Assembly: GCF_009857605.1 (NCBI RefSeq)
Contig: NZ_WWCT01000001.1
Location: 603,720-667,719 of the forward strand
Source of the DNA: Duganella levis
Lineage (GTDB): Bacteria > Pseudomonadota > Gammaproteobacteria > Burkholderiales > Burkholderiaceae_D
Direction of reading: 5' to 3'
DNA: 64,000 nucleotides
Under the pieces are notes generated by a model that made no database searches, had not been told where the DNA came from, and saw only the letters and a list, made by a program, of their open reading frames with translations. Positions 15,053-23,968 of the stretch are shown here, piece by piece (the stretch's first letter is position 1; every line of letters starts with the position of its first letter). A program made the translations under genes and the position numbers.

Positions 15053-15625
15053 ATGACCCCAGCTCACGGAGCGCGCACCAGCAATCGCGATGCGCTTCTG
15101 GACGTCCTCGAATCCATCATCTCGGAGGGCAGCGTTCACGACGTGACGCTCGATGGCGTGGCCGCACGCGCAGGCATCACCAAGGGCGGCTTGATTTACC
15201 ACTTCAAATCCAAAGAGGCCTTGCTGCACGCCCTGGTCGAGCGCATGCGCGCCAAGGTCGATGCATATTGCGTCGATCCCAAGGCGGAACCGCGTTCGGC
15301 GATCAAGAAGTTCCTGATTGCGCGTATCAACTACGCGTTTACGATGGGCGCCCAGGAGAAAAAAATCATGGCCAACCTGCTGGCCGCCGCCTCGACCTAT
15401 CCTTCGTTGCTGGTGCCCGTGAAAAGCATGTACGACAGCCGCAGCGGCGACCTGGCGCAGGTGGCCGAGAGTGCCGGCCTGGCGCTGTCGGTATGGACAG
15501 CGCTGGACGGCTTCGTCATGCTGGAGATGCTCAACATCCGCCACTTCTCCGACCTGGAAAAGCAGCAGATGCAAGCCGCGCTGATTGGATTGGTCGAGCA
15601 GCAGTTCGCCGCGCCGCGCGACTAA
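15053..15625 (+). CDS. TetR/AcrR-family transcriptional regulator
   Basis: A 190-residue repressor-type regulator. The N-terminal helix-turn-helix (DVTLDGVAARAGITKGGLIY then HFKSKEALLHALVERM) is the standard TetR DNA-binding domain. The C-terminal part (from about residue 75) is all-helical and probably binds a ligand; the segment LFHALDG-like ALDGFVMLEMLNI fits the TetR_C_17-type group. It is divergent from the chemoreceptor gene, with two candidate operators between them. It converges on the ZnuD-like gene with only 4 nt between stops. The inducing ligand cannot be read from sequence. Confidence 0.92.
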   Translation: MTPAHGARTSNRDALLDVLESIISEGSVHDVTLDGVAARAGITKGGLIYHFKSKEALLHALVERMRAKVDAYCVDPKAEPRSAIKKFLIARINYAFTMGAQEKKIMANLLAAASTYPSLLVPVKSMYDSRSGDLAQVAESAGLALSVWTALDGFVMLEMLNIRHFSDLEKQQMQAALIGLVEQQFAAPRD

Positions 15626-15629
15626 CGCA

Positions 15630-17606
15630 TCAGAACTTGGCGCGCACGCCAAACACCACATTACGGCCCGGCAGCGGCGCGATATCCTTCAGCACCGAGG
15701 TCGAAACGCGGATCTCGTCGTTGGTCAGATTCTTCGCCAGCAGGAACCAGGTCAGGTCGGCGCCATCCACTTTTTGCGTGTACGAGAGATTGGCGTTCAA
15801 CTGGTTGTAGCTTGGTGTATCACTGGTCTCGAACGATGCCAGGCGATCCTGCGATTGCGCGTGCACCAGCGACAGGCCGGCGCGCCAGGCGCCCATCTTG
15901 TACGCGGTGCTGACGCCGACGCGATTGGCCGGTTGCAGCGGCAGGCTGCCGCCACGTTCCAGTTTGCCGTGCGAGGTGTCGGCGAACACGCGGCCGGACC
16001 AGCCGGCGCCGGTCGGGTTGTATTCCAGTTCTGCTTCCGCGCCCTGGATGGTGGCGTCGGCCTGCTCGAAGATGCGCTCGCGCAGTTCGTCGCCTGGGTT
16101 GCCCTCAGCGTCCAGCAGGTTGCCGGTGATGTGGCCGTAGATGAAGTCACTGACCTTGTTGCGGAAAACGTTGGCCTTCCAGCGCACCAGGCCCGTGGTC
16201 TTCTGCAGATTCAGTTCGATATTGCGCGAGGTCTCCTTCTTGAAATCGGCGTCGCCGATATCGAAGGTGACGGTGGCGTCGTGCGGACCGCTGGAATACA
16301 GTTCCTCGGTCGATGGCGCGCGCTGTGCATACGACAGCGTGGCGCCGATCGCGTAGCCCGGCACGAACGGCCACAGGCCGCCCACCGACGCCGATTGCAG
16401 GTTGAACGAGCGCTCCACACCCGTCACCGGCTCACGCTTGACGCGCTCCACGCGGCCGCCGGCGTTGAATTTGACCGGGCCAAAATCGGTTTCTTCGACC
16501 ATGAACACGGCGTTGGAGGTCGAATGCGTGACCGGCACGGTATCCGGGCCGCCTTCCGCGCTCAATGCCGAGAAGTTGGTGTTCTCGGTTTGCAGGCCAA
16601 ACGTGCCATGCCAGCCGGCGACCGGCTTGTGCGTCAGTTCCATGCGGGTTTCGGTGGCGCGGTTCTTGAACAGCACTTCCGGCGCACCGTCTTCGCCGAT
16701 TTCGGCGTGCTTGTAGTCGGTGTAACCGGCCTTGAACTTGAAGGTCTCGAAGCCTTCAAACGGCGCTTTTACCAGGCTGTCGATGTCGTAACGGGTCTGC
16801 TTCTGTTCGATCTTAGAGCCTTCGTCGCTCGGGATGCCGTACACATTCGACAGGCGCGATGCCGACACGCCGACAAAGCCCCAGCTATCCACCCACGAAC
16901 CGCCGATGCCGCCGGTGCGCGCACGCGTGTCCGAATGCGGCAAGCGGCCGGACGCCGAATCAGGGTCGCCCTGCACCCGGTTGCCGGGGATTTTGTAGTC
17001 GTCGGCATTGCGGAAATTACCGTCGATGTGCCACGCCATTTTATCGACCGAACCGTCAATGGTGCCAGACAGATTGCGGCCGCTGTCGACCGTGCTGCCG
17101 CGCGCTTCCAGCTGGCCGGTGAGCTTGGGCTCCAGCGCAGTCGGGATGCGTTCGTTGACGACGTTGACCAGGCCACCGATGGCGCCCGAGCCATACAGCA
17201 GCGCCGCCGGGCCGCGCAGGATTTCGATCTGCTGCGCCACCGCGCCTTCCGCCGCCACCGCGTGGTCGTTGGACAAGCCGGAGACGTCGGAGACGGCCAT
17301 GCCGTTTTCCAGCATCTTGACGCGGGCGCCCTCCAGGCCGCGGATGATCGGACGCGAAGCGCCGGCGCCGAACGCCGATGCCGACACGCCCAGTTCCTGC
17401 GACAGCGTTTCGCCCAGCGAGCTGCCGGTCTTGTCGCGCAGTTCGTCGCCGGCCAGCACTTTGGCCGGGGTCAGGATCTGGTCACTGGCGGCATTGCTGA
17501 ACGGGGATGCGGTAACCATCACCTGCGGAACAGCGGCCTGGCCGAAAGCCAGCGTGGAATAGGCGGACAGGATCGCGCCGGCCAGCAGCGTGCGTTGAAT
17601 CTTCAT
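15630..17606 (-). CDS. znuD: ZnuD-like TonB-dependent receptor (probable zinc uptake)
   Basis: A 658-residue outer-membrane receptor. Signal peptide TLLAGAILSAYSTLAFG, short TonB box PQVMVTASPF, plug (SLGETLSQELGVSASAF, RPIIRGLEGARVKMLENGM, SNDHAVAAEGAVAQQIEILR, LLYGSGAIGGLVNVVNERIP) and a barrel ending NVVFGVRAKF. The pattern GVSASAFGAGASRPIIRGL plus the His/Asp in DVSGLSNDHA is typical of the ZnuD/zinc receptor family. The neighbouring Zur-like regulator and COG0523 GTPase support zinc as the substrate. The start has AGAGG upstream. Probably transcribed with the small secreted protein 99 nt upstream. Confidence 0.85.
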   Translation of the reverse strand: MKIQRTLLAGAILSAYSTLAFGQAAVPQVMVTASPFSNAASDQILTPAKVLAGDELRDKTGSSLGETLSQELGVSASAFGAGASRPIIRGLEGARVKMLENGMAVSDVSGLSNDHAVAAEGAVAQQIEILRGPAALLYGSGAIGGLVNVVNERIPTALEPKLTGQLEARGSTVDSGRNLSGTIDGSVDKMAWHIDGNFRNADDYKIPGNRVQGDPDSASGRLPHSDTRARTGGIGGSWVDSWGFVGVSASRLSNVYGIPSDEGSKIEQKQTRYDIDSLVKAPFEGFETFKFKAGYTDYKHAEIGEDGAPEVLFKNRATETRMELTHKPVAGWHGTFGLQTENTNFSALSAEGGPDTVPVTHSTSNAVFMVEETDFGPVKFNAGGRVERVKREPVTGVERSFNLQSASVGGLWPFVPGYAIGATLSYAQRAPSTEELYSSGPHDATVTFDIGDADFKKETSRNIELNLQKTTGLVRWKANVFRNKVSDFIYGHITGNLLDAEGNPGDELRERIFEQADATIQGAEAELEYNPTGAGWSGRVFADTSHGKLERGGSLPLQPANRVGVSTAYKMGAWRAGLSLVHAQSQDRLASFETSDTPSYNQLNANLSYTQKVDGADLTWFLLAKNLTNDEIRVSTSVLKDIAPLPGRNVVFGVRAKF

Positions 17607-17705
17607 TGTAAAACCTCTAGCGATGTAATTGACGGTCGCGCACGACGTACCCTTGCGGGCCGCAGCGGCGCAAAAAACTCAAAATGTAAAAACGGATTTT
17701 GGGTG

Positions 17706-18050
17706 TCAGGCCAGAGGTGGTGCGCGGGACTGGAAAACGCAGGTGGTGCGTTCGCATGCAGGCAGCGTGGTCGGCACGGTGACCGGGCCGGTGCTGAGGG
17801 TGGAAATGGCCAGCGTCAGCGGCGAACTGGTGATGGCAGCCGCCATCTGCGCCACCGACACGCATTCCGCGCAGACCTTGTGGACGGCGACGCGCTTGCG
17901 GTGTTCCGCGTGGTCCTCGTCGCTCAGCTGGACGTTCTGCTGCTGCTCAATCCCATCCCAGTGCGAATAGATGTGCGTTACCCCGACCTGCTGCGTCAGG
18001 AGCAGCAGGAGCGCGAGGAACAGATGAACAAACGGGCGGCGGGACTTCAT
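17706..18050 (-). CDS. Small secreted Cys/His-containing protein, zinc cluster
   Basis: A 114-residue protein with a signal peptide (FVHLFLALLLLLTQQVGVTH) and then a His/Asp/Glu-rich section (THIYSHWDG, LSDEDHAEHRKRVAVHK) leading to CAECVSVAQ. The Cys-x-x-Cys followed by S-x-A-Q resembles the motif in DUF2946-type proteins. The His and Cys residues could bind metal. ATG 18050 (MKSRRPFVHL) is preferred to the open frame up to 18119 because it begins the signal peptide and lies 45 bp from the divergent regulator. A role as a periplasmic zinc handler beside the receptor is inference. Confidence 0.65.
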   Translation of the reverse strand: MKSRRPFVHLFLALLLLLTQQVGVTHIYSHWDGIEQQQNVQLSDEDHAEHRKRVAVHKVCAECVSVAQMAAAITSSPLTLAISTLSTGPVTVPTTLPACERTTCVFQSRAPPLA

Positions 18051-18094
18051 GGCCGGTATTCTAACCGCAATACGCGCCGTGTTACCATAGCGGG

Positions 18095-18523
18095 ATGCAC
18101 ACAGATATCGCCGAATCACAAATCCGCGCTACCGGCGCCCGCGTCACCCGCCAGCGCGTCCTGGTCCTGGACTTTTTACTGGGCCAGAAAAAATCGCTGA
18201 CCCATCACGAGATTCAAGCCCACCTGGCCAAGACCACGCGTGAGGAACTCGACTCGGTTACGCTGTACCGCGTGCTGGAATGGCTGACCGAAAATGAACT
18301 GATCCACCGCATCGCCGGCGCCGATCAGGTATGGCGCTTCAGTGCCGGCGCCGGCCAGCACGCGCACGAGCATGCGCACTTCCAGTGCACCAAGTGCGAG
18401 CAGGTCACCTGCTTCACCGACGTGGCGCTGCCGCGCAAGATCAAGCTGCCGGACGGCTTCCAGACCCAGGAAATCGACTTCCTCATCAAGGGCACCTGCG
18501 CCAGCTGCAACCGCAAGAAATAA
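18095..18523 (+). CDS. zur: Fur-family regulator, probably Zur
   Basis: A 142-residue metal-responsive repressor. The N-terminal winged helix (ATGARVTRQRVLVLDFLLGQ, DSVTLYRVLEWLTENELIHR) is followed by a metal-binding half with HAHEHAHFQC, the CxxC pair TKCEQVTC and a second CASC pair at the C-terminus, which form the structural zinc site. Its position inside a cluster with a zinc receptor and a COG0523 GTPase, and palindromes downstream unlike Fur boxes, argue for Zur rather than Fur or PerR. The ATG is close to a GCGGG; the initiation signal is weak. Confidence 0.85.
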   Translation: MHTDIAESQIRATGARVTRQRVLVLDFLLGQKKSLTHHEIQAHLAKTTREELDSVTLYRVLEWLTENELIHRIAGADQVWRFSAGAGQHAHEHAHFQCTKCEQVTCFTDVALPRKIKLPDGFQTQEIDFLIKGTCASCNRKK

Positions 18524-18536
18524 TTTGACGCCAAAC

Positions 18537-18557
18537 TAACGCAACCCTGTTGCGTTA
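18537..18557. promoter_or_regulatory. Palindromic Zur-box candidate 1
   Basis: Perfect inverted repeat: arm TAACGCAAC, 3-nt centre CCT, arm GTTGCGTTA. It starts 14 nt after the regulator stop and is 56 nt from the GTPase start. The GTPase is a typical Zur target, and a similar second site follows 38 nt (centre to centre) further on. Confidence 0.6.
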
Positions 18558-18576
18558 ACACTTGAATCCACTTAAT

Positions 18577-18593
18577 ATGCAACTTGATTGCAT
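18577..18593. promoter_or_regulatory. Palindromic Zur-box candidate 2
   Basis: ATGCAAC, centre TTG, ATTGCAT; six of seven arm positions pair. Same GCAA-N-TTGC core and same 3-nt centre as candidate 1. It lies 20 nt before the GTPase start, in reach of its promoter. Confidence 0.55.
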
Positions 18594-18612
18594 TTATTAA
18601 GCGAGATTCAGC

Positions 18613-19761
<1,149 letters not shown>

Positions 19762-19778
19762 TGCTATGATGCGCCTCC

Positions 19779-20909
19779 ATGAAAAAGACCATTGCCACTC
19801 TTATCAGCGCGCTAATGCTTGCAGCCTGCGCGCAGCTGCCGGTTCAGCAACCTGAAACTATCTCCAGCCTGCGCTTCATCGGCGAACAGCGCCTGCCCTA
19901 CCGCATGCAGTACCAAGGCACGATGGTGGGCGGCCTGTCCGGCATCGATTACGATGCCGCCAATGACGAATGGGTGATGATCAGCGACGACCGCTCGCAG
20001 CACAATCCGGCGCGCTACTACCGCGCCAAGCTGGCGTTCGACGAGCACGCGTTCAAATCGGCGCAGCTGACTGGCGTATCGTTGCTGTTGCAGCCGGATG
20101 GCAGCGTCTATCCATCCAAGGAAGCCTACAAGGCCGGCGTCGGCGTGGTGCCGGACCTGGAAACCATGCGTGTCGATCCGCAGGACGGCAGCATCTGGTA
20201 TGCCAGCGAAGGTGACGTCAAGCTGGGTCTCGATCCATTTGTGCGTCATGCGCGCCGCGATGGCAGCTTTATCTCGGAACTGCCGCTGCCGCCGCTGTTC
20301 ACGGTATCGAAGGAGCGCAAGTTCGGCCCGCGCGACAATCAGGCGTTTGAAGGCTTGAGCTTTGCACTGGACGGCCGCACGCTCTGGGTGTCGCTGGAAG
20401 GCCCGATGTACCAGGATGGTCCCGCGCCTGACCCGATGCACGGCGCGGTCAACCGCATCACCCACTTTACCCGTGACGGCAAGGTGCTGGGCCAGTACGC
20501 CTATCCGCTCGACGCGATTCCCGCCACGCCGGGCAAGGGCAAGGAAGCCGACAATGGTATCTCGGAGATGCTGGCCCTGAGCGACACCCGCATGCTGACG
20601 CTGGAACGCTCCGGCGTGCAGGCCGACGACAACAGCTACAAGACCTATGTGCGCATCTACGAGATCGACACCGCCGGCGCCACCGACATCCAGCACCTGC
20701 CGACGCTGCAAGGCGCGACGTTCACGCAAGTGAAGAAGCGCCTGGTGCTGGACCTGGCCAGTGTCGGCCTGCCGATCATCGATAACCTGGAAGGGATTTC
20801 GTTCGGCCCGCGCCTAGCCAACGGCCACGCCAGCCTGATGCTGATCTCGGACGATAACTTCAGCAAGACCCAGGTGACCCAGTTCCTGCTGTTCGAGGTT
20901 ATCCCCTAG
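19779..20909 (+). CDS. Phytase-like esterase-domain lipoprotein
   Basis: A 376-residue protein with a lipoprotein signal (LISALMLAACAQLP; lipobox LAAC with Cys17), so probably membrane-anchored in the periplasm. The rest matches the 'esterase-like activity of phytase family' domain (Phytase-like, beta-propeller): GGLSGIDYDAANDEWVMISD, FGPRDNQAFEGLSFALDGRT and NGISEMLALSDTRMLTLERS are typical strands with acidic residues. True substrate is unknown for this family. The gene follows the GTPase by 17 nt and could be co-transcribed. Its last 96 nt overlap the end of the convergent recQ-like gene. Confidence 0.82.
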   Translation: MKKTIATLISALMLAACAQLPVQQPETISSLRFIGEQRLPYRMQYQGTMVGGLSGIDYDAANDEWVMISDDRSQHNPARYYRAKLAFDEHAFKSAQLTGVSLLLQPDGSVYPSKEAYKAGVGVVPDLETMRVDPQDGSIWYASEGDVKLGLDPFVRHARRDGSFISELPLPPLFTVSKERKFGPRDNQAFEGLSFALDGRTLWVSLEGPMYQDGPAPDPMHGAVNRITHFTRDGKVLGQYAYPLDAIPATPGKGKEADNGISEMLALSDTRMLTLERSGVQADDNSYKTYVRIYEIDTAGATDIQHLPTLQGATFTQVKKRLVLDLASVGLPIIDNLEGISFGPRLANGHASLMLISDDNFSKTQVTQFLLFEVIP

Positions 20910-22148
20910 GGCGGAAATGACCGGCGGCGCCAGACAGTTGTCGCAACGGCAGCAATGCTCGAAGCCCGGCACCGGATCGCCGAAGTAATCCAGCAGCAGC
21001 TTCCAGCGGCAAAAGCCGCTTTGCGCGTAGCTGATCATGCGTTCCAGCTTTTCGCGGTCGAGTTCATGCTTCTCGTCGGGCGCCTTGCTCTTCATGAGAA
21101 AGAACTTCTGTAGCCGCGTGTCGTCGTGGTAGTACAGCAGCGTGCATTCGGCATCCTCGCCATCGCGGCCGGCGCGGCCGGATTCCTGATAGTAGGCTTC
21201 CAGGTTGCCCGGCACTTGCAGATGAATGACGAAGCGGGTGTCGGTTTTGTCGATGCCCATGCCGAAGGCGTTGGTCGCCACCATCACGCGCCGTTCGCCG
21301 TCCATGAACAGGTTCTGGTTCTCGCTGCGCTCCGCCGCTTTCAGGCGGCCGTGGTAGAGCGTGACGCTTTCACCGGCGTCCAGCAGCAGCCGGTACGTCT
21401 CGTTCACCGCCTTGACGGTGGCGGCGTAGATGATGCCCACTCCGGGCGTTTCGCGCACCAGGTCGAGCAGCATCTGGTTCTTTTCATCCGGATTGGTCAC
21501 CTGGCGCACGCGGTATTGCAAATTAGGGCGATAAATCCCGGTATTCACCACCCGCATGCGCGGCCGGCCAAGCTGGCTGCGGATGTCGGCAATGACGTCG
21601 TCGGTGGCGGTGGCGGTCAACGCCAGTACCTGCGGCTTGCCCAGCGCGTCCAGCGCCGCGCCGATTTCCATGAACGCCGGCCGGAAGTCGTGCCCCCATT
21701 GCGAAATGCAGTGCGCTTCGTCGATGACGACCAGTGCAATTTTCTTAAGCTTCAGCAGTTCCTGGAACTCGGCCGTGGCCAGCCGCTCGGGGGTGCAGAA
21801 CACCACGTCCTTGCCGGCCTTTTCGATGCTCTCCAGCGCCTCTAATTCATCGGCACGCGACAGGCTGCTGTTGACCTGCGTGGCGCTGGCGATGCCGGTC
21901 TCCTCCAGCCGCTCCGCCTGGTCCTTCATCAGCGAGATCAGCGGCGACACCACCAGCGTCATGCCATCCATCAGGCGCGCCGGCAACTGGTAGCACAGCG
22001 ATTTTCCGCTCCCGGTGGGCATCACGGCCAGCGTATCGCGGCCGGCCAGCACGCTGTCGATCACGCGGCGCTGGCCATCGCGCAGCGCCTCCATACCGAA
22101 TACCTTGTGCAGCAGCCGGTCTATCTTCTTGTCGAGTGGTGTAGTCAT
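20814..22148 (-). CDS. recQ: Short RecQ-family ATP-dependent DNA helicase
   Basis: A 444-residue superfamily 2 helicase. Walker A is MPTGSGKS (residues 43-50), the DEAH box is VIDEAH (143-146), motif III LALTATATDDV and motif VI YYQESGRAGRDG are intact. A zinc-binding segment follows (SGFCRWKLLLDYFGD, FEHCCRCDNC). The protein stops soon after, so the RQC winged helix and HRDC domain of full RecQ (~600 residues) are missing. The last 31 residues are encoded antisense to the 3' end of the phytase-like gene and have no recognisable domain. It may be a natural short RecQ or one truncated by loss of its 3' end. Confidence 0.88.
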   Translation of the reverse strand: MTTPLDKKIDRLLHKVFGMEALRDGQRRVIDSVLAGRDTLAVMPTGSGKSLCYQLPARLMDGMTLVVSPLISLMKDQAERLEETGIASATQVNSSLSRADELEALESIEKAGKDVVFCTPERLATAEFQELLKLKKIALVVIDEAHCISQWGHDFRPAFMEIGAALDALGKPQVLALTATATDDVIADIRSQLGRPRMRVVNTGIYRPNLQYRVRQVTNPDEKNQMLLDLVRETPGVGIIYAATVKAVNETYRLLLDAGESVTLYHGRLKAAERSENQNLFMDGERRVMVATNAFGMGIDKTDTRFVIHLQVPGNLEAYYQESGRAGRDGEDAECTLLYYHDDTRLQKFFLMKSKAPDEKHELDREKLERMISYAQSGFCRWKLLLDYFGDPVPGFEHCCRCDNCLAPPVISALGDNLEQQELGHLGLAEVIVRDQHQAGVAVG

Positions 22149-22231
22149 GCACTCAGCGTATTAAAAAACATATCGCCGGTATGTACGCCGCCACACTATA
22201 CTATTGGTTTTAGCGGCTATCCCAAAAAACG

Positions 22232-22564
22232 ATGGACCCGAGACGAGAGCATGTACGGCGTTTGCTACAGGTAGACGCTTATCTCAGTGACATGCAAGGA
22301 AAACACGCACAACCGACGCAGATCATCGATATCTCGCGCATGGGCGTAGCATTTGTCAGCGACCATGCCATGCCGACTGATGAACAATTGCTACTGAATT
22401 TCTGCTTTCCCGGCAGCGCTATACGCAACGAGATCACCCTCACCATCGTCAATAGCAGCGCGGTAGGCAGCCACGGCCGCTTCCGCAACGGCGCCCGCTT
22501 CATCGCCATTTCGGAAGCCTGCGCCGACCGCATCGTCGATTACGTCACCACAGCCCCGGCCTGA
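22232..22564 (+). CDS. PilZ-domain protein (c-di-GMP binding)
   Basis: A 110-residue cytoplasmic protein. The N-terminal Arg cluster MDPRREHVRRLL and the motif IDISRMGVAF (D/N-x-S-x-x-G) are the two parts of the PilZ c-di-GMP site; NGARFIAIS completes the barrel. It probably works as a stand-alone c-di-GMP receptor for motility or surface traits. It is divergent from recQ (83 nt) and its stop abuts the stop of the convergent secreted protease gene with no base between. Confidence 0.85.
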   Translation: MDPRREHVRRLLQVDAYLSDMQGKHAQPTQIIDISRMGVAFVSDHAMPTDEQLLLNFCFPGSAIRNEITLTIVNSSAVGSHGRFRNGARFIAISEACADRIVDYVTTAPA

Positions 22565-23968
22565 TCACCAGCCGATGTCCTTCAGCAGCGGATAAGTCAG
22601 GTCGAACGGCGGCTTGACCTCATGCCGCAGGTCGGCATTGATGGCCGGCTCCATCAACTGGTTGGGCGTGGCGCTGGTATCGTAGTGCGACACCGACGAA
22701 CCCGGCTGATTGGGCCGTGGCGCGTACATCAGCACCCGGCCCAGCGGATCGGTGCCGGCCCGCACGCCCAGATTGACGCCGAGGTTGGCGTACATGCCGG
22801 AATGCGTGCGGGTGCGCTTGGCGAGGGCCTGCTTCAACGCCTGCCCGTCTTCCAGCGTAATGCGCACCACCGGGATCACAATGCCCGGATCGCTGCCGCC
22901 AATGCCGGGCGGCGGCGCCCCGGCCACATTGTCGACCACGATCGTGCCGATGGCGCCCGCCTCCTGCACGTTGCGGATCTTGACCACGAAAGTACACGTG
23001 CCCCGGTCGATCATCGCAATCTTGCCCCGCACCGCTCGCGTATTGAGGTCCGACAGCGGCACGCACGCCAGGCCCAAGTCCGGCGGCGTATCCACCACCG
23101 GCATCACCTCGCCGGTCAGGCCGGGACTGCTCAGCGGCGGCCCGAAAGCGGCGGTGCCGACTTGATAAACCCCCGCCACTTCCGGCGGCGTCAACACGGT
23201 CAGGATCGGGGTGCCAGCCTGCAGGACGACCTGCGCGGCATTGGTGACCTGCACGCCATTCCACACCAGCTTGCCGGACTTGATGGCCGACGCCACCCGC
23301 TCGGCGTTGTTCATATCCTTCCACACCTTGCCAGTGGTCGTATCCAGCAGGAAGTAATCCCAGATGCTGGGAATGCCGGCCAGCAGCTCGCCGGTCTCGT
23401 CGTCGGTGTAGGTCTGGAAGCCGAGGCCGTGTGCAAACTCGTGCAGCAGCACCGTCACCAGGTCGGTATTCGATCCATGGTTGTTGTCCAGCCCAAGATA
23501 GAACGGCGAACCGGTGAAGCAGCCCGGCAGGCCCAGGTTGACGTTGAAACGGGCGCGGATATCGGGCGTGTCCGGGTCGGCGTCGAAGCCGATCAGCTTG
23601 TTGGTCTCGGCCTTGCCGAACCAGGCGTTGGCTTGCGGCGCGCCGGGGAAGTCGGAAAACACTTCCAGCGCGCCGGCGCTGCCCAGCACGGCGGCGGTCT
23701 CGGTGCACGGCAGCGCGTCCCAGGTGGCCAGCACGCGGATGGGGACATTGCTATCCAACGTTTCGCCCCATTTGCTGGCGGCGGCCTGGAACGCGTTCAA
23801 GCGTTGCGCACCCAGCGTGATGCCAGTGTTGCCGCCCACCGGCGTCACTGGTGTCGGATCGTTGAAGCCGACGCCGGCGGGGTCGCCATTGACGATGGTG
23901 ATGGTGGCGGCGGCCCAGCTGTTGGAGCACAGCAGCAGCGCCAGCAAGATGGTGAGCAGCTTGTTCAT
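22565..23968 (-). CDS. Secreted metalloprotease-like protein with PA domain
   Basis: A 467-residue secreted protein: signal peptide LLTILLALLLCSNSWA, a region with zinc-protease motif HEFAHGLGF (His176, Glu177, His180; the third ligand is not obvious), and a protease-associated (PA) domain at about 275-390 (VPLSDLNTRAVRGKIAMIDRG, FVVKIRNVQEAGAIGTIVVDN). The C-terminus has MEPAINADLRHEVKPPFDLTYPLLKDIGW, a closing segment seen in related secreted proteins of the same genera. Peptidase activity is plausible but unproven. The start overlaps the upstream gene by 4 nt (ATGA), so both are translated together. Confidence 0.82.
   Translation of the reverse strand: MNKLLTILLALLLCSNSWAAATITIVNGDPAGVGFNDPTPVTPVGGNTGITLGAQRLNAFQAAASKWGETLDSNVPIRVLATWDALPCTETAAVLGSAGALEVFSDFPGAPQANAWFGKAETNKLIGFDADPDTPDIRARFNVNLGLPGCFTGSPFYLGLDNNHGSNTDLVTVLLHEFAHGLGFQTYTDDETGELLAGIPSIWDYFLLDTTTGKVWKDMNNAERVASAIKSGKLVWNGVQVTNAAQVVLQAGTPILTVLTPPEVAGVYQVGTAAFGPPLSSPGLTGEVMPVVDTPPDLGLACVPLSDLNTRAVRGKIAMIDRGTCTFVVKIRNVQEAGAIGTIVVDNVAGAPPPGIGGSDPGIVIPVVRITLEDGQALKQALAKRTRTHSGMYANLGVNLGVRAGTDPLGRVLMYAPRPNQPGSSVSHYDTSATPNQLMEPAINADLRHEVKPPFDLTYPLLKDIGW

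Noticed and set aside
15585..18200. Long plus-strand open frame (871 codons) opposite the ZnuD-like gene
   Set aside because: Arg/Ala/Gln-rich antisense shadow spanning three real genes; no family features.
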